Below are positions 62,951 to 64,000 of a stretch of DNA of 64,000 bases, in pieces (positions within the stretch are counted from its first letter, which is position 1; each line of letters opens with the position of its first letter). Made by a program: the position numbers and the translations under genes. The notes beneath the pieces are model-generated. The model was not told the DNA's origin. It worked only from the letters and a program-made list of their open reading frames with translations, and did no database searches. Origin of the DNA: Ceratodon purpureus (lineage: Eukaryota; Streptophyta; Bryopsida; Pseudoditrichales; Ditrichaceae); NCBI GenBank assembly GCA_014871385.1, contig CM026425.1:1897684-1961683 (forward strand). Direction: 5' to 3'.

Positions 62951-64000
62951 ATAAGGTCGAGCTATCCATAACCGATCACTTAAGGATTTTAGCATTTGAT
63001 AATAAGGTATATAATTTGTTTAGGATTTTTCATGTGTGTAAACATAAGGTTCTTGTTGAATGCAAAAAGTCCCCTAATTTTATTCCGAGTATTTTAATAG
63101 TTATAATTATTTGAAGTGAAAAGTTGCTCGGAACCCACAACCAATATCTAAAGTATTGCATAACCGCTCACTGCCGGTGCATATAATTGTAGACAAAGAA
63201 AGTCAGAATTTCTTTAACACATATTGTAAAAACCACTAAGACTGAACCACCTAATCCTATTTAGAAGCATCTACAAAAAGTGGATATGATCGGAAATGAC
63301 TATTTCTATATATCCTACATGCTGTAGATGGGTTTCTGGTTGGTAATGGGTGGCTTGACCTTAGTTGAGTTGAATTCATTCTCCTTCACAGTGATGGACT
63401 AGTTGAGGTACTCAAAAAAGCTGTCTTCAGGACGACAACACTCTGTGCAGATGTGTCAAACAAACATATTAACTAATTTTAATAAAATAAGACTTCAATG
63501 AATGTAATTTTAGTTTTCAACACTTGTAACATATCAACGAAAAAAAAATTTGATTACAATTACAGATTTTTTGGTAATTTTATTTGATTTTTTAGTTGAA
63601 AAGTAAGTAATATCTGAGTCACCTAGAATCCCTGAAATCAAGGAAATGGAATACCAAAAAAAAAATTTCAATATTATTTTTGAATATGACCTACATTGTG
63701 TAGAGTATAAAATAAATTTTTTTATCATTAAAAAAATTAATGAGTTGTGTACTATGGAGCTTGCAAATTCCAAAATTCAACATTTTTTACACATCTATGA
63801 ATGGATCCAAATTTTTTTATTTTTTTTAAAAATAAACTCTTTGAACATATACATTTTGATTCCATTGTGATGCAAAATTTTATTTTTTTCATTTCAGGGT
63901 CTTCTTACTTGATCAAAATGAATATATTAGGCAAATTTTAAAGGTTTTAAACAAATATAACTTAATTACTGTGTCCAAAAAGTGATACCCCAAGGTGACC
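62951..64000. other. AT-rich spacer to window end
   Basis: No gene, RNA or element termini recognised. Confidence 0.55.

Overview
This is a eukaryotic nuclear window from a land plant, most likely a bryophyte and probably a moss. All protein genes are split by short GT-AG introns and sit in AT-rich, repeat-bearing spacers. The recognisable proteins are plant-specific: RETICULATA-related, TBL acetyltransferase, plastid ferrochelatase with a chlorophyll-binding tail, NdhT, and A-type P450. A small piece of chloroplast DNA (trnS-GCU plus psbI) has been inserted. I cannot fix the species from the sequence alone. Exon models were built by hand from splice signals and reading-frame continuity. For every gene listed as complete, the summed exon length is divisible by three.

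Layout: 1-1242 spacer; 1243-2983 (-) degraded protein-kinase gene, with an imperfect 180-bp tandem duplication upstream (3441-3800); 5256-7509 (-) lipid phosphate phosphatase, 8 coding exons plus a 5'UTR intron; 8.4-12.2 kb spacer with repeat remnants; 12203-15481 (+) RETICULATA-related plastid protein, 8 exons; 15.5-23.2 kb spacer; 23266-25958 (+) TBL/DUF231 O-acetyltransferase, 4 exons; 26-32.6 kb very AT-rich spacer holding the plastid insertion at 29.66-30.09 kb; 33146-33836 (+) Yos1-like ER-Golgi transport protein, 3 exons, with a C-rich minisatellite in its leader; 34507-36793 (-) cytochrome P450, 4 exons; 38807-40094 (+) NdhT, 3 exons; 42097-42571 (-) first exon of an uncharacterised plant protein; 42.6-48.8 kb spacer with a perfect Stowaway-like MITE; 48850-52388 (+) ferrochelatase, 10 exons; 54316-56067 (-) 2-oxoglutarate dioxygenase with an unusual N-terminal extension, 3 exons; 58933-59974 (-) secreted hevein plus double-psi-beta-barrel protein, 2 exons; 60-64 kb AT-rich spacer with a 739-bp inverted-repeat element and a smaller MITE.

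The genes do not form an operon-like system. Three products act in plastids (RETICULATA-related, NdhT, ferrochelatase), three in the secretory or cell-wall route (TBL, Yos1-like, hevein-DPBB), and three are membrane or soluble metabolic enzymes (LPP, P450, 2OGD). I found no convincing undescribed multi-gene system. The most unusual material is the transposable-element and organelle-DNA content, the twice-broken kinase, the repeat in the Yos1-like leader and the extended dioxygenase.
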